From Hydrogenophaga crassostreae (GTDB taxonomy: Bacteria > Pseudomonadota > Gammaproteobacteria > Burkholderiales > Burkholderiaceae_C), in contig NZ_CP017476.1 in NCBI RefSeq assembly GCF_001761385.1, positions 919,501-983,500 of the forward strand: 64,000 bases of DNA, in the 5' to 3' direction. The position numbers and the translations under genes are program-made. The notes below the pieces were generated by a model. The model ran no database searches and was not told where the DNA came from. It saw only the letters and a list, made by a program, of their open reading frames with translations. This document shows, piece after piece, positions 16,325 to 24,879 of this stretch (positions are counted from its first letter, which is position 1; each line of letters starts with the position of its first letter).

Positions 16325-16351
16325 TGCATTTTGGGGTTGCGCCAGGCGCGG

Positions 16352-17809
16352 TCAGGCAAATACATCGAGGGCGGGGCCGCCATCGCTGCGGCGTGCGACC
16401 GGTGCCTTCGGGCTGCTGTCGGTGCCCTGGGCGCCAGCCGTGCGCTGGCCCGACGGGTTGCGGCCAGTCGAAGCACCGACCCGCGTCGGGCTTGATTCGG
16501 GGTTGCCGGTTTGGCCACGCGACTCTTGCGATTGAGCGCCCACCGATACCCCGCCGAGTTGAATGCCGCCGCGCTGCATCAGCTCGGACAAGGAAACCCC
16601 TGCGTTGTGCTGCAGACCGGCCCGCACCTCGGCGTTGTCGGTTCGGAACGCCACATTCACCGCGTCACCCTCCATGGACAGCCGGATGTCAATGGCTTCG
16701 TCGGTGCCCTCTCCGATGCGCACGCTGGCGTGCCGAAGCTGTTGGGGTGTCATGAACTCGGTGCCCTCGGGTTCTTCCTCGGCGGCAAGTGCCGCGTCGA
16801 GCGAGAAGGGTTCGTCGGGCGCGTCGAGATCGCCGGTCTCCGGGACGGCTGCGCCGGCGAGCAGGGAGTCCTCGCGTCCACTGCCAGAAGATGCCGTTTG
16901 GCCTTTTGAAGCCTGACCGGGGGTACCGAGAACGCTCAGATCGGACACGGCTGTGTCGACCATGGTGGTGTCGCCGGACCGCTCACCCTGGAACAGGGTG
17001 TTGCGCGGTGCAGTGAGTGAAGGGTCTGCCATGGGGCTGCGCAGGGTGGTCGCACTTTGGGCCACCTGGATCGCCGCGGTCTGGGTTGGCGCACTGTTGG
17101 GCAAGGGGGCCGAGGAGCCCGGGCTTGACAGTGCCGTGGTGCTGCGCCAGTTGGCTGGGCGGGCGGCCATGTAGGCGCCGTCGCGCGACGGGTTGGATGC
17201 GCCGGCCCCTGGCAGGGCATCCGGTGAGTCGCCGTAGCGCACGGAAACGGCATCGGGATTGGCCAGCACCTGGGTTGCGGCACCGGCGGGCGGTGCTGGA
17301 TTCGCATGGGCACCAGTGGCCAGGCCCTTTTGATCGGCCACCAGACCGGGATCTGCGGCGACAGGTTGGGCCAGCACGGTCATGCCTTGCAACGGCAGGC
17401 CGGACTTGGCCGCTGAGCCTTCGGGCAGGTCAGCAGAGAGGGTGCCCGGCTGTCCAGTCGGGTTGATTGCCTTGCCGGCAGGAGTGCCGGTGCCTGGCAG
17501 GCCTTGTGACGTGGCCGAGGCGGTCGCGCCGGGCCAGCCAATCAGGTCGGCAAGGGGGTTGACCAGTGCCGAGGGGTCGGTGAGCAAAAGGCCATTGGGG
17601 TCTTCGGGGTCTGTATCCCCATCAGCCAGTCCTTCGCCGCCCAGATCGTCGCTGGCGGCGCTGATCAGGCCCAGCAGATTCGAGAACAGGTCGGCAGGAT
17701 TGGCTTGGTTGGTTTTTGACGACGAGGCCGCACTGGAAGATTGCCGGGTGGCCTGGTTGCCATTCGCTGGTGCGGCCTGCGCGGAAGAAGATGTGGCGGA
17801 AGCGGTCAT
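16352..17809 (-). CDS. fliK: Flagellar hook-length control protein FliK
   Basis: The 485-residue protein has a long, low-complexity, Ser/Thr/Ala/Pro/Gly-rich N-terminal region (about 1-350). The C-terminal substrate-switch domain contains LRHASVRIGEG, IDIRLSMEGDAVNVAFRTDNAEVRAGLQ and SLSELMQRGGIQL, and the protein ends in LDVFA. It measures the hook and switches export specificity at FlhB. The ATG overlaps the fliJ stop by 4 bp. Primary sequence outside the C-domain is poorly conserved in the family, but position and C-terminus make the call firm. Confidence 0.93.
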   Translation of the reverse strand: MTASATSSSAQAAPANGNQATRQSSSAASSSKTNQANPADLFSNLLGLISAASDDLGGEGLADGDTDPEDPNGLLLTDPSALVNPLADLIGWPGATASATSQGLPGTGTPAGKAINPTGQPGTLSADLPEGSAAKSGLPLQGMTVLAQPVAADPGLVADQKGLATGAHANPAPPAGAATQVLANPDAVSVRYGDSPDALPGAGASNPSRDGAYMAARPANWRSTTALSSPGSSAPLPNSAPTQTAAIQVAQSATTLRSPMADPSLTAPRNTLFQGERSGDTTMVDTAVSDLSVLGTPGQASKGQTASSGSGREDSLLAGAAVPETGDLDAPDEPFSLDAALAAEEEPEGTEFMTPQQLRHASVRIGEGTDEAIDIRLSMEGDAVNVAFRTDNAEVRAGLQHNAGVSLSELMQRGGIQLGGVSVGAQSQESRGQTGNPESSPTRVGASTGRNPSGQRTAGAQGTDSSPKAPVARRSDGGPALDVFA

Positions 17810-18276
17810 GCTTGCAGTCCCCGTGATTGCATGGCGAGTCGTTGCCGCAAGTGGATGTTGAGAGCCATCTCGTCGGTGGCCTTTTGTTCCTGGCGTTCCA
17901 GCAGAGACGCCCGGGCCATTTCCTTGCGCTCGGTGTACTTGCGCAGGCCCGCCACATCGCGCTCGGCGGCAAACACCTGGGCCTGCCCCTGGTCTACCCG
18001 TGCCTGGCGTTCGTTGAGCACGCCCCGCTGGAATTCAATGGCGTGCAGGATCTTCTGCATGAAGTGCCTGTGGTGATGCAGCATGGCGGCGTCAACGCCG
18101 GTGCCGCTGCGCAATTCCCAGCGCTGCTCGGCTTCCTGAACATAGGCTTGCAGCTGCACCATCTGTTCATTGGCGATCTGCCACTCGCGCTGCTGTTGCC
18201 CAAGTGCCAGCAGCGCGTCCTTGCGGCGCTTCTCGGCGATTTCGACCACTTTGTGGAGCGTCTTCATATTGCTCAT
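17806..18276 (-). CDS. fliJ: Flagellar export chaperone-escort protein FliJ
   Basis: The 156-residue protein is almost entirely charged coiled coil, as in FliJ (KTLHKVVEIAEKRRKDALLAL at the start, Gln/Glu/Arg-rich throughout). It is the stalk of the FliI ATPase and connects to FlhA. It overlaps both fliI upstream and fliK downstream by 4 bp (ATGA), consistent with coupled translation. Confidence 0.92.
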   Translation of the reverse strand: MSNMKTLHKVVEIAEKRRKDALLALGQQQREWQIANEQMVQLQAYVQEAEQRWELRSGTGVDAAMLHHHRHFMQKILHAIEFQRGVLNERQARVDQGQAQVFAAERDVAGLRKYTERKEMARASLLERQEQKATDEMALNIHLRQRLAMQSRGLQA

Positions 18277-19742
18277 GCTGCGCCTTCTTTATAGGGGTTG
18301 TTCTGGGGACGGTGCGCCTTTCTTGTGGCGTCTCGATCGGCGGGTTCTTCTTGCAAGGCGACGGCGAGCTGGTGCAAGCTGTTGCCCAGTGTGGCGGCTT
18401 CGCCCATGTCTTGCAGCAAGAAGCGCTGCAAGGCGGGGTAGAGAACGATGGCGCGGTCAACTTCCGGATCGCTGCCCGAGGCATAAGCGCCGAGCTGAAT
18501 CAGATCGCGGCTGCGCAGGTAGCGCGAGTAGTGGCCACGGAACTTGCGCGCCAACTCCAGATGGGCCGGCGAGGCCACGTTGTGCATCACCCTTGATGCC
18601 GAGGCTTCTACATCGATGGCGGGGTAGTGACCAGATTCGGCCAGCGCGCGCGAAAGCACGATGTGGCCATCCAGGATGGCACGCGCGGCGTCGGCAATCG
18701 GATCTTGCTGGTCGTCGCCTTCCGAAAGCACGGTGTAGAAGGCCGTGATCGAGCCCACGCCATTGAGACCGTTGCCGCTGCGCTCCACCAGCTGGGGCAG
18801 CTTGGCAAAGCACGACGGTGGGTAACCCTTGGTGGCAGGGGGTTCGCCAATGGCCAGCGCGATTTCACGCTGTGCCATGGCATAGCGGGTCAGAGAGTCC
18901 ATGAGCAGCAGCACATGCAGGCCATCGTCCCGAAAGCGTTCGGCGATGGCTGTGGCGTAGCTGGCTCCCTGCATGCGAACCAGAGGCGGTGCATCGGCAG
19001 GCGCGGCGACCACAACGGATCGCTTGCGGCCTTCTTCACCCAGGATGTCTTCGATGAACTCTTTCACCTCGCGACCGCGTTCACCAATCAGACCGACCAC
19101 AATCACATCGGCCTTGGTGTAACGGGCCATCATGCCCAGCAACACGCTTTTGCCCACGCCAGAGCCGGCAAACAGACCGATGCGCTGGCCACGGCCCACG
19201 GTCAGCAGCGCGTTGATGGCGCGCACACCGGTGTCCAGCGGCAGGCGAACCGGATCGCGGTCCATGGAGTTGAGCGGCGCGCGGTCCATGGGCTCGATGT
19301 CCACATTGGTGATCGGCCCCTTGTGGTCGAGCGGTTTGCCGTGTGAGTCAACGACCCGGCCCAGCAAGCCCTTGCCCAGGGGCAGGCGCAAAGCGCCCCG
19401 TTCGCTGGCTTCTGGCGGTTTGTTGATTTGTCCGATGCGGGGAATGACGCGGTAGGGGGCCAGCGGCGTGACTTTGGCGCCACTGGACAACCCGTGGGTA
19501 TCGCCGGCTGGCATGAGATAGGCCCTGTCGTTGGAGAAACCCACCACTTCGGCCAACACGGGCTCCTTGGCACCGTTGCTGATCAGGCATTGTGAGCCCA
19601 CCGGTACGCGCAGCCCGATGGCTTCCAGCACCAGACCCGCCAGGCGCGTCAGGGTGCCGCTGACCTCCAGGGTGTTGGGTGTGCCAGCGCTCACCTGCGC
19701 ATCCTTGAGGAACTGGCTCCAGCGGTCAACCGGCTCAGTCAT
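18273..19742 (-). CDS. fliI: Flagellar export ATPase FliI
   Basis: The 489-residue F1-beta-like ATPase has Walker A (GLFAGSGVGKSVLLG), a HVLLLMDSLTRYAMAQREI Walker B region and the GYPPSCFAKLPQLVERSG segment. It hydrolyses ATP to help unfold and deliver export substrates with FliH and FliJ. The length exceeds the usual value slightly because of an N-terminal extension of about 30 residues. It overlaps fliH by 8 bp. Confidence 0.98.
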   Translation of the reverse strand: MTEPVDRWSQFLKDAQVSAGTPNTLEVSGTLTRLAGLVLEAIGLRVPVGSQCLISNGAKEPVLAEVVGFSNDRAYLMPAGDTHGLSSGAKVTPLAPYRVIPRIGQINKPPEASERGALRLPLGKGLLGRVVDSHGKPLDHKGPITNVDIEPMDRAPLNSMDRDPVRLPLDTGVRAINALLTVGRGQRIGLFAGSGVGKSVLLGMMARYTKADVIVVGLIGERGREVKEFIEDILGEEGRKRSVVVAAPADAPPLVRMQGASYATAIAERFRDDGLHVLLLMDSLTRYAMAQREIALAIGEPPATKGYPPSCFAKLPQLVERSGNGLNGVGSITAFYTVLSEGDDQQDPIADAARAILDGHIVLSRALAESGHYPAIDVEASASRVMHNVASPAHLELARKFRGHYSRYLRSRDLIQLGAYASGSDPEVDRAIVLYPALQRFLLQDMGEAATLGNSLHQLAVALQEEPADRDATRKAHRPQNNPYKEGAA

Positions 19743-20463
19743 TGACCACCTCCGATGCCCACTCGATGCTCAGGCCCAGGTTGCCAACGGCTCTGGCCCA
19801 GCGCTTTTCGATGGTGGCGTTGACCGAGGTGGTCGGCGTGTGAATGATGCAGCCACCGGGTGAGATGCTGGCGTCGCCCACGAAGTCGGGGGCACTCTCG
19901 CCGAGTGTTTTGGTCAGTGCGTCGTGCATGCGGGCGAGATCGTCGGGGTGCATGTGCACGCTGGCGGGCAAACCGTCGTCCACGATCATTTCCAGTGCCT
20001 CGCCGATCACCGGACGCAGCAACCTTGGGTTGGTCCGGATTTCCTGGCGCACCACCTGGCGTGCGATTTCGCATGACAGCTCCAGAATCTGGCGCGCCAT
20101 GTCCTGTTCTTTGTCGAGCAGGTCCTCGGCCATGGTCTTGAGGACCTGAGCCATGCGCTCGGCCAGTTCGCTGTTGTGTTTCAGCGTGGCGGCTTCGAGC
20201 GCATCGCGGACCTCTTGAGCGCCTGTGTCATGGCCTTGCGCATAGCCTTCAGCGAAGGCCTGCTCACGGGCCTCATGCACCGCCTGGTGCATGGCGAGCA
20301 TGTCATCGGATTCGGTGTTCTCATCGTCCATCAACGGTGCCGGCTCTGTCACCCCGCCAATGGCAGAAAAGTGCCAGGCCGCCACCTGATCGATCTCCTC
20401 GCGCGGAATGAAGCGCGAGTGCGGGCTGGTCTTGGGCGAAGACTTGTTAGACGAAGCCATCAT
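19735..20463 (-). CDS. fliH: Flagellar export regulator FliH
   Basis: The 242-residue protein has a central helical stretch with EAREQAFAEGYAQGHDTGAQEV, a GxxxG-type region typical of FliH. The C-terminal domain has CEIARQVVRQEI and RWARAVGNLGLSIEWASEVV. It dimerises, holds FliI and tethers it to FliN. GGAGG lies 5 nt before the ATG at 20463; a second ATG follows at once. It overlaps fliG by 17 bp. Confidence 0.94.
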   Translation of the reverse strand: MMASSNKSSPKTSPHSRFIPREEIDQVAAWHFSAIGGVTEPAPLMDDENTESDDMLAMHQAVHEAREQAFAEGYAQGHDTGAQEVRDALEAATLKHNSELAERMAQVLKTMAEDLLDKEQDMARQILELSCEIARQVVRQEIRTNPRLLRPVIGEALEMIVDDGLPASVHMHPDDLARMHDALTKTLGESAPDFVGDASISPGGCIIHTPTTSVNATIEKRWARAVGNLGLSIEWASEVVND

Positions 20464-21442
20464 CACCGCCTCCACCCAGTACCACCGAGCCTTCGTCGGA
20501 CAAGCGACGGACGATCTTGAGAATTTCCTTTTGCTGACCCTCGACCTCGGACAGGCGGATCGGTCCGCGGGACTCCAGATCTTCGCGCAGACCTTCGGCA
20601 GCCCGACTGGACATGTTGGACAGAATGAGTTCGCGCAGTTCCACGCTGGAGCCTTTGAGCGAGACCACCAGGGCGTCGGTAGACACCTCTTTCAGAATCA
20701 TCTGCACCGACTTGTTGTCCAGCTTGAGCAGGTCTTCGAAGGTGAACATCTTGTCTGTGATCTTCTGGGCCAGATCGTTGTCGAGCAGGCGTATCGATTC
20801 GATCACTGTGCCTTCAATGGCGTTGCCCAGCAGGTTCAGAATATCGGCGGCGGTTTGCACGCCGCCCAGCGATGACTTTCTCACTTTGTCGCCACCGGCC
20901 AGAACCTTGTAGAGCACTTCGTTGAGGTCATTGAGTGCGGTGGGTTGAATGCCCTCCAGCGTGGCAATGCGCAGCATCACCTCGTTGCGGCTTCGCTCGG
21001 TGAAATTTTTCAGCACACCGGCGGTCAGGTCGCTTTCAAGGTGAACCAGAATGGCCGCAACGATCTGCGGATGCTCATTGCGCAGCAGTTCGGCGATGGA
21101 CAGCGGGTCCATCCATTTCAGGCTTTCGATGCCCGAGACGTCGCTGCCTTGCATGATGCGGTCGATCAGCAACGAGGCCTTGTCATCGCCCAGGGCGCGC
21201 CGCAACACCGATTTCACATAACCGTTGGTGTCGGATACCAGCAAGCTTTGGGAGGCCGCTTCGTCGGTGAATTTGCCCATCACCTCTTGCACCCGCTCGC
21301 GTGGAACCGAGCGCATGGCCGAGATGGCTTCGCCCAGTTTCTGAACTTCTTTGGGGCTGAAGTGTTTGAACACCTCGGACGCCTCTTCCTCGCCCAGCGA
21401 CATGAGGAAAATGGCTGCGTCTTGAATGCCTTGGTCTTCCAT
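20447..21442 (-). CDS. fliG: Flagellar motor switch protein FliG
   Basis: The 331-residue protein has the three FliG parts: an N-terminal FliF-binding domain (AAIFLMSLGEEEASEVFKH), a middle domain with the EHPQ motif (LRNEHPQIVAAILVHL), and a C-terminal charged torque helix (MFTFEDLLKLDNKSVQMILKEV). It couples the stators to the rotor. It lies 27 bp downstream of fliF in one operon. Confidence 0.98.
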   Translation of the reverse strand: MEDQGIQDAAIFLMSLGEEEASEVFKHFSPKEVQKLGEAISAMRSVPRERVQEVMGKFTDEAASQSLLVSDTNGYVKSVLRRALGDDKASLLIDRIMQGSDVSGIESLKWMDPLSIAELLRNEHPQIVAAILVHLESDLTAGVLKNFTERSRNEVMLRIATLEGIQPTALNDLNEVLYKVLAGGDKVRKSSLGGVQTAADILNLLGNAIEGTVIESIRLLDNDLAQKITDKMFTFEDLLKLDNKSVQMILKEVSTDALVVSLKGSSVELRELILSNMSSRAAEGLREDLESRGPIRLSEVEGQQKEILKIVRRLSDEGSVVLGGGGDDGFV

Positions 21443-21469
21443 GGGGGTCTACTTGTGAGGCGTGAACGT

Positions 21470-23161
21470 TCAGGCGCCCGCGGTGGCTTCGCCGTTGACC
21501 CACCCTTTGACGATGTTGGCGACCGCGACCGGGTTGGCCAGCGCCAGGCGCTTGGCATCGGCCAGACGGACCATGTCGACGCTGGGTTCCTTGTTTTCGG
21601 GCTCGGGCATGGGCAGGCCCGGGCGCTCGGTTTCTTCGTTGAGCATCGCGTTGAGCTGCGGCACGACGGGTTCGGTCGAGACAACGGCCGGGGCCTTCAT
21701 GAGCTTGATGCCGGGGCGGATCATGCCCATCAAGACCAGCAGGCCCATGCCCAGCATGCCCAGTGGCCATGCCAACGATTTGGCCAGTTCGATGTTTTCC
21801 GGCTGGCGCCACAGCGGAACTTCTTCCACTTCAATCGGCTTGGCCACATTGAATTCGGCGTTCATCACGTTGACCGAGTCGCCACGGTCCTTGCTGAAGC
21901 CAATGGTTTCCCTGACCAGTGCCGTCATCTGTTCGAGTTGTTCAGGCGGGATCGGAGCCGATGAGACCTTGCCTGACTTGGCATCGGTGATGCTGCGGTG
22001 GTTCACCACCACGGCAGCGCTCAAGCGGCGCACCGTGCCACTGGCCTCGCGCACCACCTTGACCGTTTTGTCGACCTCGTAGTTGATGACCGACTCGCGC
22101 CTGGACTTCGCTGCCTGGTCGGCGTTGCCACCAGCTGCCAGTGGCGCAGCGGTACCGTTGATGGGGGCGATCCCCGTGGCGGGGGGCTGGTTGGAAGTGG
22201 CCCCGGGCACGCCTGCGGGTTGGGCGACGGGGGGGGTGCCGTCCTCGACCAGTTGCTGGCTCCGGATCGCACCGGTCTCGGCGCTCTGGTTGGGCCGGTG
22301 TTGTTCTGAAGTCGATTCGACCAGCGAGAAGTCGATATCGGCGCTGACCTGGGCCTTGACGTTGCCCACGCCCACGAGCGGCTCGATCATGTCAAGAATG
22401 CGCCGGGTGTAGAGCTGTTCAATCTGTTGGGCGTACTTCAGTTTTTCGCTGTCAGCGCCTTGGCTCTGGCCATCGGGCGTGACCGACAGCAGGGTGCCCG
22501 CGTCGTCGACCACGCTGACATCTTTGGGGTTCATCTCGGGCACGCTGGAGGCGATCAGGTGCACGATGCCGGCGATCTGCGACTTGTCGAGGGTGCGGCC
22601 TGGGTAAAGCGTGAGCAGCACCGAGGCCGAGGGCTTTTGCTGTTCCCTGAAAAAGCCGTTCTGGTTGGGCAGGGCGAGGTGGATGCGGGCGCTTTGCACC
22701 GAAGACAGCGACTGGATCGAACGCGTCAATTCGCCTTCCAGGCCGCGCTGGAAGGTCAGACGCTCCTGGAACTGGGTGGTGCCAAAGCGGCTGGACTCCA
22801 TCAATTCGAAACCATTCACCGAGCCCTTGGGCAAACCCTGGGACGCCAGGCGCAGGCGGGTGTCGTGCACTTGGTCAGACGGCACCATGATGGCCTGGCC
22901 CCCTTCGGTGTACTTGTAGGGCACGTTCATCTGTGCCAGTTGCGCCACGATCGCGCCGCCATCCTTGTCGTTGAGGTTGGCGAACAGGACACGCCAGTCG
23001 GGTTGCTGCCCCATGAAGAAGAGCGAAAGGGCGATGGCCAGCAAGGCGAATGCACCCAGGCCCAGCCGTGTCTTCTGGGTGCGGTCCATGCGCGCCAGGC
23101 CAGCGCCAAAGGCGTTTTGACGGGGTGGCTGCATGTCCATTTCAGCGACGGTGTTGCTCAT
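21470..23161 (-). CDS. fliF: Flagellar MS-ring protein FliF
   Basis: The 563-residue protein has transmembrane helices near residues 32-52 (LGLGAFALLAIALSLFFMG) and about 455-475, YscJ/FliF ring domains between them (GLPKGSVNGFELME, RIHLALPNQNGFFREQQKPSASV), and a C-terminal FliG-binding tail. It forms the MS-ring on which the basal body is built. It is the first gene of the minus-strand fliF-to-fliR operon and is divergent from fliE. Confidence 0.97.
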   Translation of the reverse strand: MSNTVAEMDMQPPRQNAFGAGLARMDRTQKTRLGLGAFALLAIALSLFFMGQQPDWRVLFANLNDKDGGAIVAQLAQMNVPYKYTEGGQAIMVPSDQVHDTRLRLASQGLPKGSVNGFELMESSRFGTTQFQERLTFQRGLEGELTRSIQSLSSVQSARIHLALPNQNGFFREQQKPSASVLLTLYPGRTLDKSQIAGIVHLIASSVPEMNPKDVSVVDDAGTLLSVTPDGQSQGADSEKLKYAQQIEQLYTRRILDMIEPLVGVGNVKAQVSADIDFSLVESTSEQHRPNQSAETGAIRSQQLVEDGTPPVAQPAGVPGATSNQPPATGIAPINGTAAPLAAGGNADQAAKSRRESVINYEVDKTVKVVREASGTVRRLSAAVVVNHRSITDAKSGKVSSAPIPPEQLEQMTALVRETIGFSKDRGDSVNVMNAEFNVAKPIEVEEVPLWRQPENIELAKSLAWPLGMLGMGLLVLMGMIRPGIKLMKAPAVVSTEPVVPQLNAMLNEETERPGLPMPEPENKEPSVDMVRLADAKRLALANPVAVANIVKGWVNGEATAGA

Positions 23162-23345
23162 GGGGGAATCGCTCTTTCAACGGGATTTTTGCCGGGCAGG
23201 AAAGCCCTCTTGCGACCGATTATTCGGCCCCGTCGTCTGTGCCATAGCCATGAAAAGGCTGGCCTTTGCCCCTCTATTCCCAGAGCGCGCCTGGAGGGGG
23301 CTGCCTAGCATCGTGACATTGGATTTGACCTTGAAGGACACCACC
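23162..23345. promoter_or_regulatory. Divergent fliF/fliE promoter region
   Basis: This 184-bp gap between divergent operons must hold both promoters. It contains an inverted repeat CCGATTATTCGG (23216-23227) of the size of an activator half-site pair. No good sigma-28 match is visible on either strand, so FlhDC-dependent sigma-70 promoters are the likely but unproven mechanism. Confidence 0.45.
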
Positions 23346-23666
23346 ATGGACGCGAGAATTTCGCCACTCTCCAGCCAGTCGCTGAACCCGACCAGCCTGC
23401 AGATGAAGCGCCCTGCTTCGGCAGGTGGCGCCAGCGCCGTGGATGGCGGGTTTTCTGGCAATTTCAAAAACGCGCTGAAGGAAGTCAGCGCCGCTCAAAA
23501 CGAGGCCACCCGGTTGCAGACCCAGGTTCAGCTGGGCAACCCCGCCGTCAGCCTGGAAGAAACCATGCTCTCGATGCAAAAGGCCCAGATCGGCTTCCAG
23601 GCCACACTCAACGTGCGCAACCGCATGGTTCAGGCCTATACCGACATCATGAATATGTCCGTTTGA
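23346..23666 (+). CDS. fliE: Flagellar hook-basal body protein FliE
   Basis: The 106-residue protein has FKNALKEVSAAQNEA in the middle and a C-terminal MLSMQKAQIGFQATLNVRNRMVQAYTDIMNMSV, the FliE signature. It links the MS-ring to the rod and is the first exported substrate. The ATG at 23346 has AAGGA upstream; the frame is open further upstream without a start signal. It is divergent from fliF and convergent with fliT. Confidence 0.97.
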   Translation: MDARISPLSSQSLNPTSLQMKRPASAGGASAVDGGFSGNFKNALKEVSAAQNEATRLQTQVQLGNPAVSLEETMLSMQKAQIGFQATLNVRNRMVQAYTDIMNMSV

Positions 23667-23757
23667 CCCAGCCCTGCCGCGCTTCGCGCGACCCCCTCAT
23701 GGGGGCGGCGCTGGCGGCCCGGCAAAGCCGGTTCCGCGGCGCCCTGGGGCTTCGCCT
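23667..23757 (+). repeat. Intergenic palindromic repeat, copy 4
   Basis: A full direct-orientation copy directly after the fliE stop: CCGCGCTTCGCGCGACCCCCTC, GGGGGCGGCGCTGGCGGCC, the CCGGCAAAGCCGG core, then TTCCGCGGCGCCCTGGGG. Confidence 0.85.
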
Positions 23758-23792
23758 CGCCAGCTTCCCTGGTGGCGATTTGGCTCCATATA

Positions 23793-23819
23793 TCTCTCTC
23801 TCTCTCTCTCTCTCTCTCT
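23793..23819. repeat. (TC)13 dinucleotide microsatellite
   Basis: Thirteen uninterrupted TC units plus one T, lying between a direct and an inverse copy of the intergenic repeat in the convergent fliE-fliT gap. Such tracts are prone to slippage. Here it is not inside a recognised gene. Confidence 0.9.
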
Positions 23820-23860
23820 TGCTCATCGCTATTTCTACTGCCTGTCCGGCGTAGATCTCT

Positions 23861-23944
23861 TAACCGAGGGTGCCGCGGAACCGGCTTTGCCGGGCCGCCA
23901 GCACCGCCCCTGGGGGTGACGCGCTAAGCGCGGCGCGGGGGTAC
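23861..23944 (-). repeat. Intergenic palindromic repeat, copy 5
   Basis: An inverse copy with the shared left edge (TTAACCGAGGGTGCCGCGG), the CCGGCTTTGCCGG core, and GCGCTAAGCGCGGCGCGGGGG at the right end. Confidence 0.8.
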
Positions 23945-23949
23945 CTAGT

Positions 23950-24010
23950 TGGCCGGGCCGCCAGCGTTGCCCCCTGGGGGGTGACGCACGCAGTGCGGCG
24001 CAGGGGGGCT
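23950..24010 (-). repeat. Intergenic palindromic repeat, copy 6 (truncated)
   Basis: An inverse copy starting inside the core (GGCCGGGCCGCCAGCG) and running to GCGGCGCAGGGGGG. It abuts the fliT stop codon at 24009-24011 and is tandem with copy 5. Confidence 0.75.
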
Positions 24011-24308
24011 AATGAAGTGCCGAAGGCGTTGCTTCAGTGATGAAAGCCAGGTCGGCGAGCCAGGGCTCGGCCAGATTGCGTATTTCGGCATCGGTGCGCA
24101 GGATGCGTTTCATGATCTGGGTCTTTTCCTGGCGCTCCTCGGGAGCGAGCTTTGCAATGCGTGAGCGGCTGCGCAGCTGGGCGATCAGAATGGCGCAGGT
24201 GCTTTCCAGCTCCATCACGCCGTCCCAGTCTTCGCCCTTGGCGGCTTCGAGCATCTTCCCGCTCGCATTCTCAATGGCCTTGTAATAGTCCAACAGGGAT
24301 TGCTTCAT
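24009..24308 (-). CDS. fliT: Flagellar export chaperone FliT-like protein
   Basis: The 99-residue helical protein lies directly after fliS with 2 bp between them, the usual place for FliT, the chaperone of the FliD cap protein. Visible features are LLDYYKAIENASGKMLEAAKGEDWDGVMELE and ILRTDAEIRNLAEPWLADL, matching the FliT helical pattern. The sequence is short and variable in the family, so the call rests strongly on position. Its stop coincides with a repeat edge. Confidence 0.85.
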   Translation of the reverse strand: MKQSLLDYYKAIENASGKMLEAAKGEDWDGVMELESTCAILIAQLRSRSRIAKLAPEERQEKTQIMKRILRTDAEIRNLAEPWLADLAFITEATPSALH

Positions 24309-24310
24309 GA

Positions 24311-24745
24311 TCAGGCTCCAGCCGATTTGACGGGTTGAAGGTTGGCGGCACGAGGGCCCTGGATTTGTTTCCATGCGTCGGCCACGGGCTCAATCAGGCG
24401 AGACACTTCTGCCAACGCTGCGGCATCGTTGCGCACATTGGCTTGAGTCAATCGCATGACGCTGTAGGTGTACATCTGGTGGAGGTTGGCAGCAACTTCG
24501 CCCCCTTGCTCCAGGTTCAAGCCCGCCTTGAGCCCCTCTTCGATGAGGCGAACCGCCTTGCCAATCGCCACGCCTTTGGCAGCGATGTCACCCCGTGTCA
24601 GCGCGCCACGGGCCGAGGCGATGGCCTGGAGCAATGCGTCATAGAGCAGGCCCACCAGTTGATGGGGGGAGGCTGCCTGAACGCTGGTTTCGGCGGCGAT
24701 GCGCTGGTAGGCTGCTGCTGCGCGTGAGTTGACCGAGGTGAACAT
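24311..24745 (-). CDS. fliS: Flagellin export chaperone FliS
   Basis: The 144-residue protein has AAAAYQRIAAETSVQAASPHQLVGLLYDALLQAI at the start, the FliS hallmark, and ANLHQMYTYSVMRLTQANV in the middle. It caps the C-terminus of flagellin before export. The ATG at 24745 is preceded by AAGGA and, about 25 nt further up, by a strong sigma-28 -10 element. Confidence 0.96.
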   Translation of the reverse strand: MFTSVNSRAAAAYQRIAAETSVQAASPHQLVGLLYDALLQAIASARGALTRGDIAAKGVAIGKAVRLIEEGLKAGLNLEQGGEVAANLHQMYTYSVMRLTQANVRNDAAALAEVSRLIEPVADAWKQIQGPRAANLQPVKSAGA

Positions 24746-24776
24746 GGTGTCGATTCCTTGTGTCTGATTGCTTTTT

Positions 24777-24803
24777 TTATCGGCATCGACGGGGGAGACT
24801 GTA
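24777..24803 (-). promoter_or_regulatory. Sigma-28 promoter of fliS-fliT
   Basis: Minus strand: TACA (24800-24803), 15 nt, then GCCGATAA (24777-24784). Eleven of 12 consensus positions match, with a perfect -10. Transcription would start about 25 nt before the fliS ATG. Confidence 0.75.
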
Positions 24804-24879
24804 GGTTCAAACATCGGTGTTTTCGCAGGAAAATTCGGGATGGTTGTGATTTACGCGCAGAAGACGGCCACAGGCAGCT

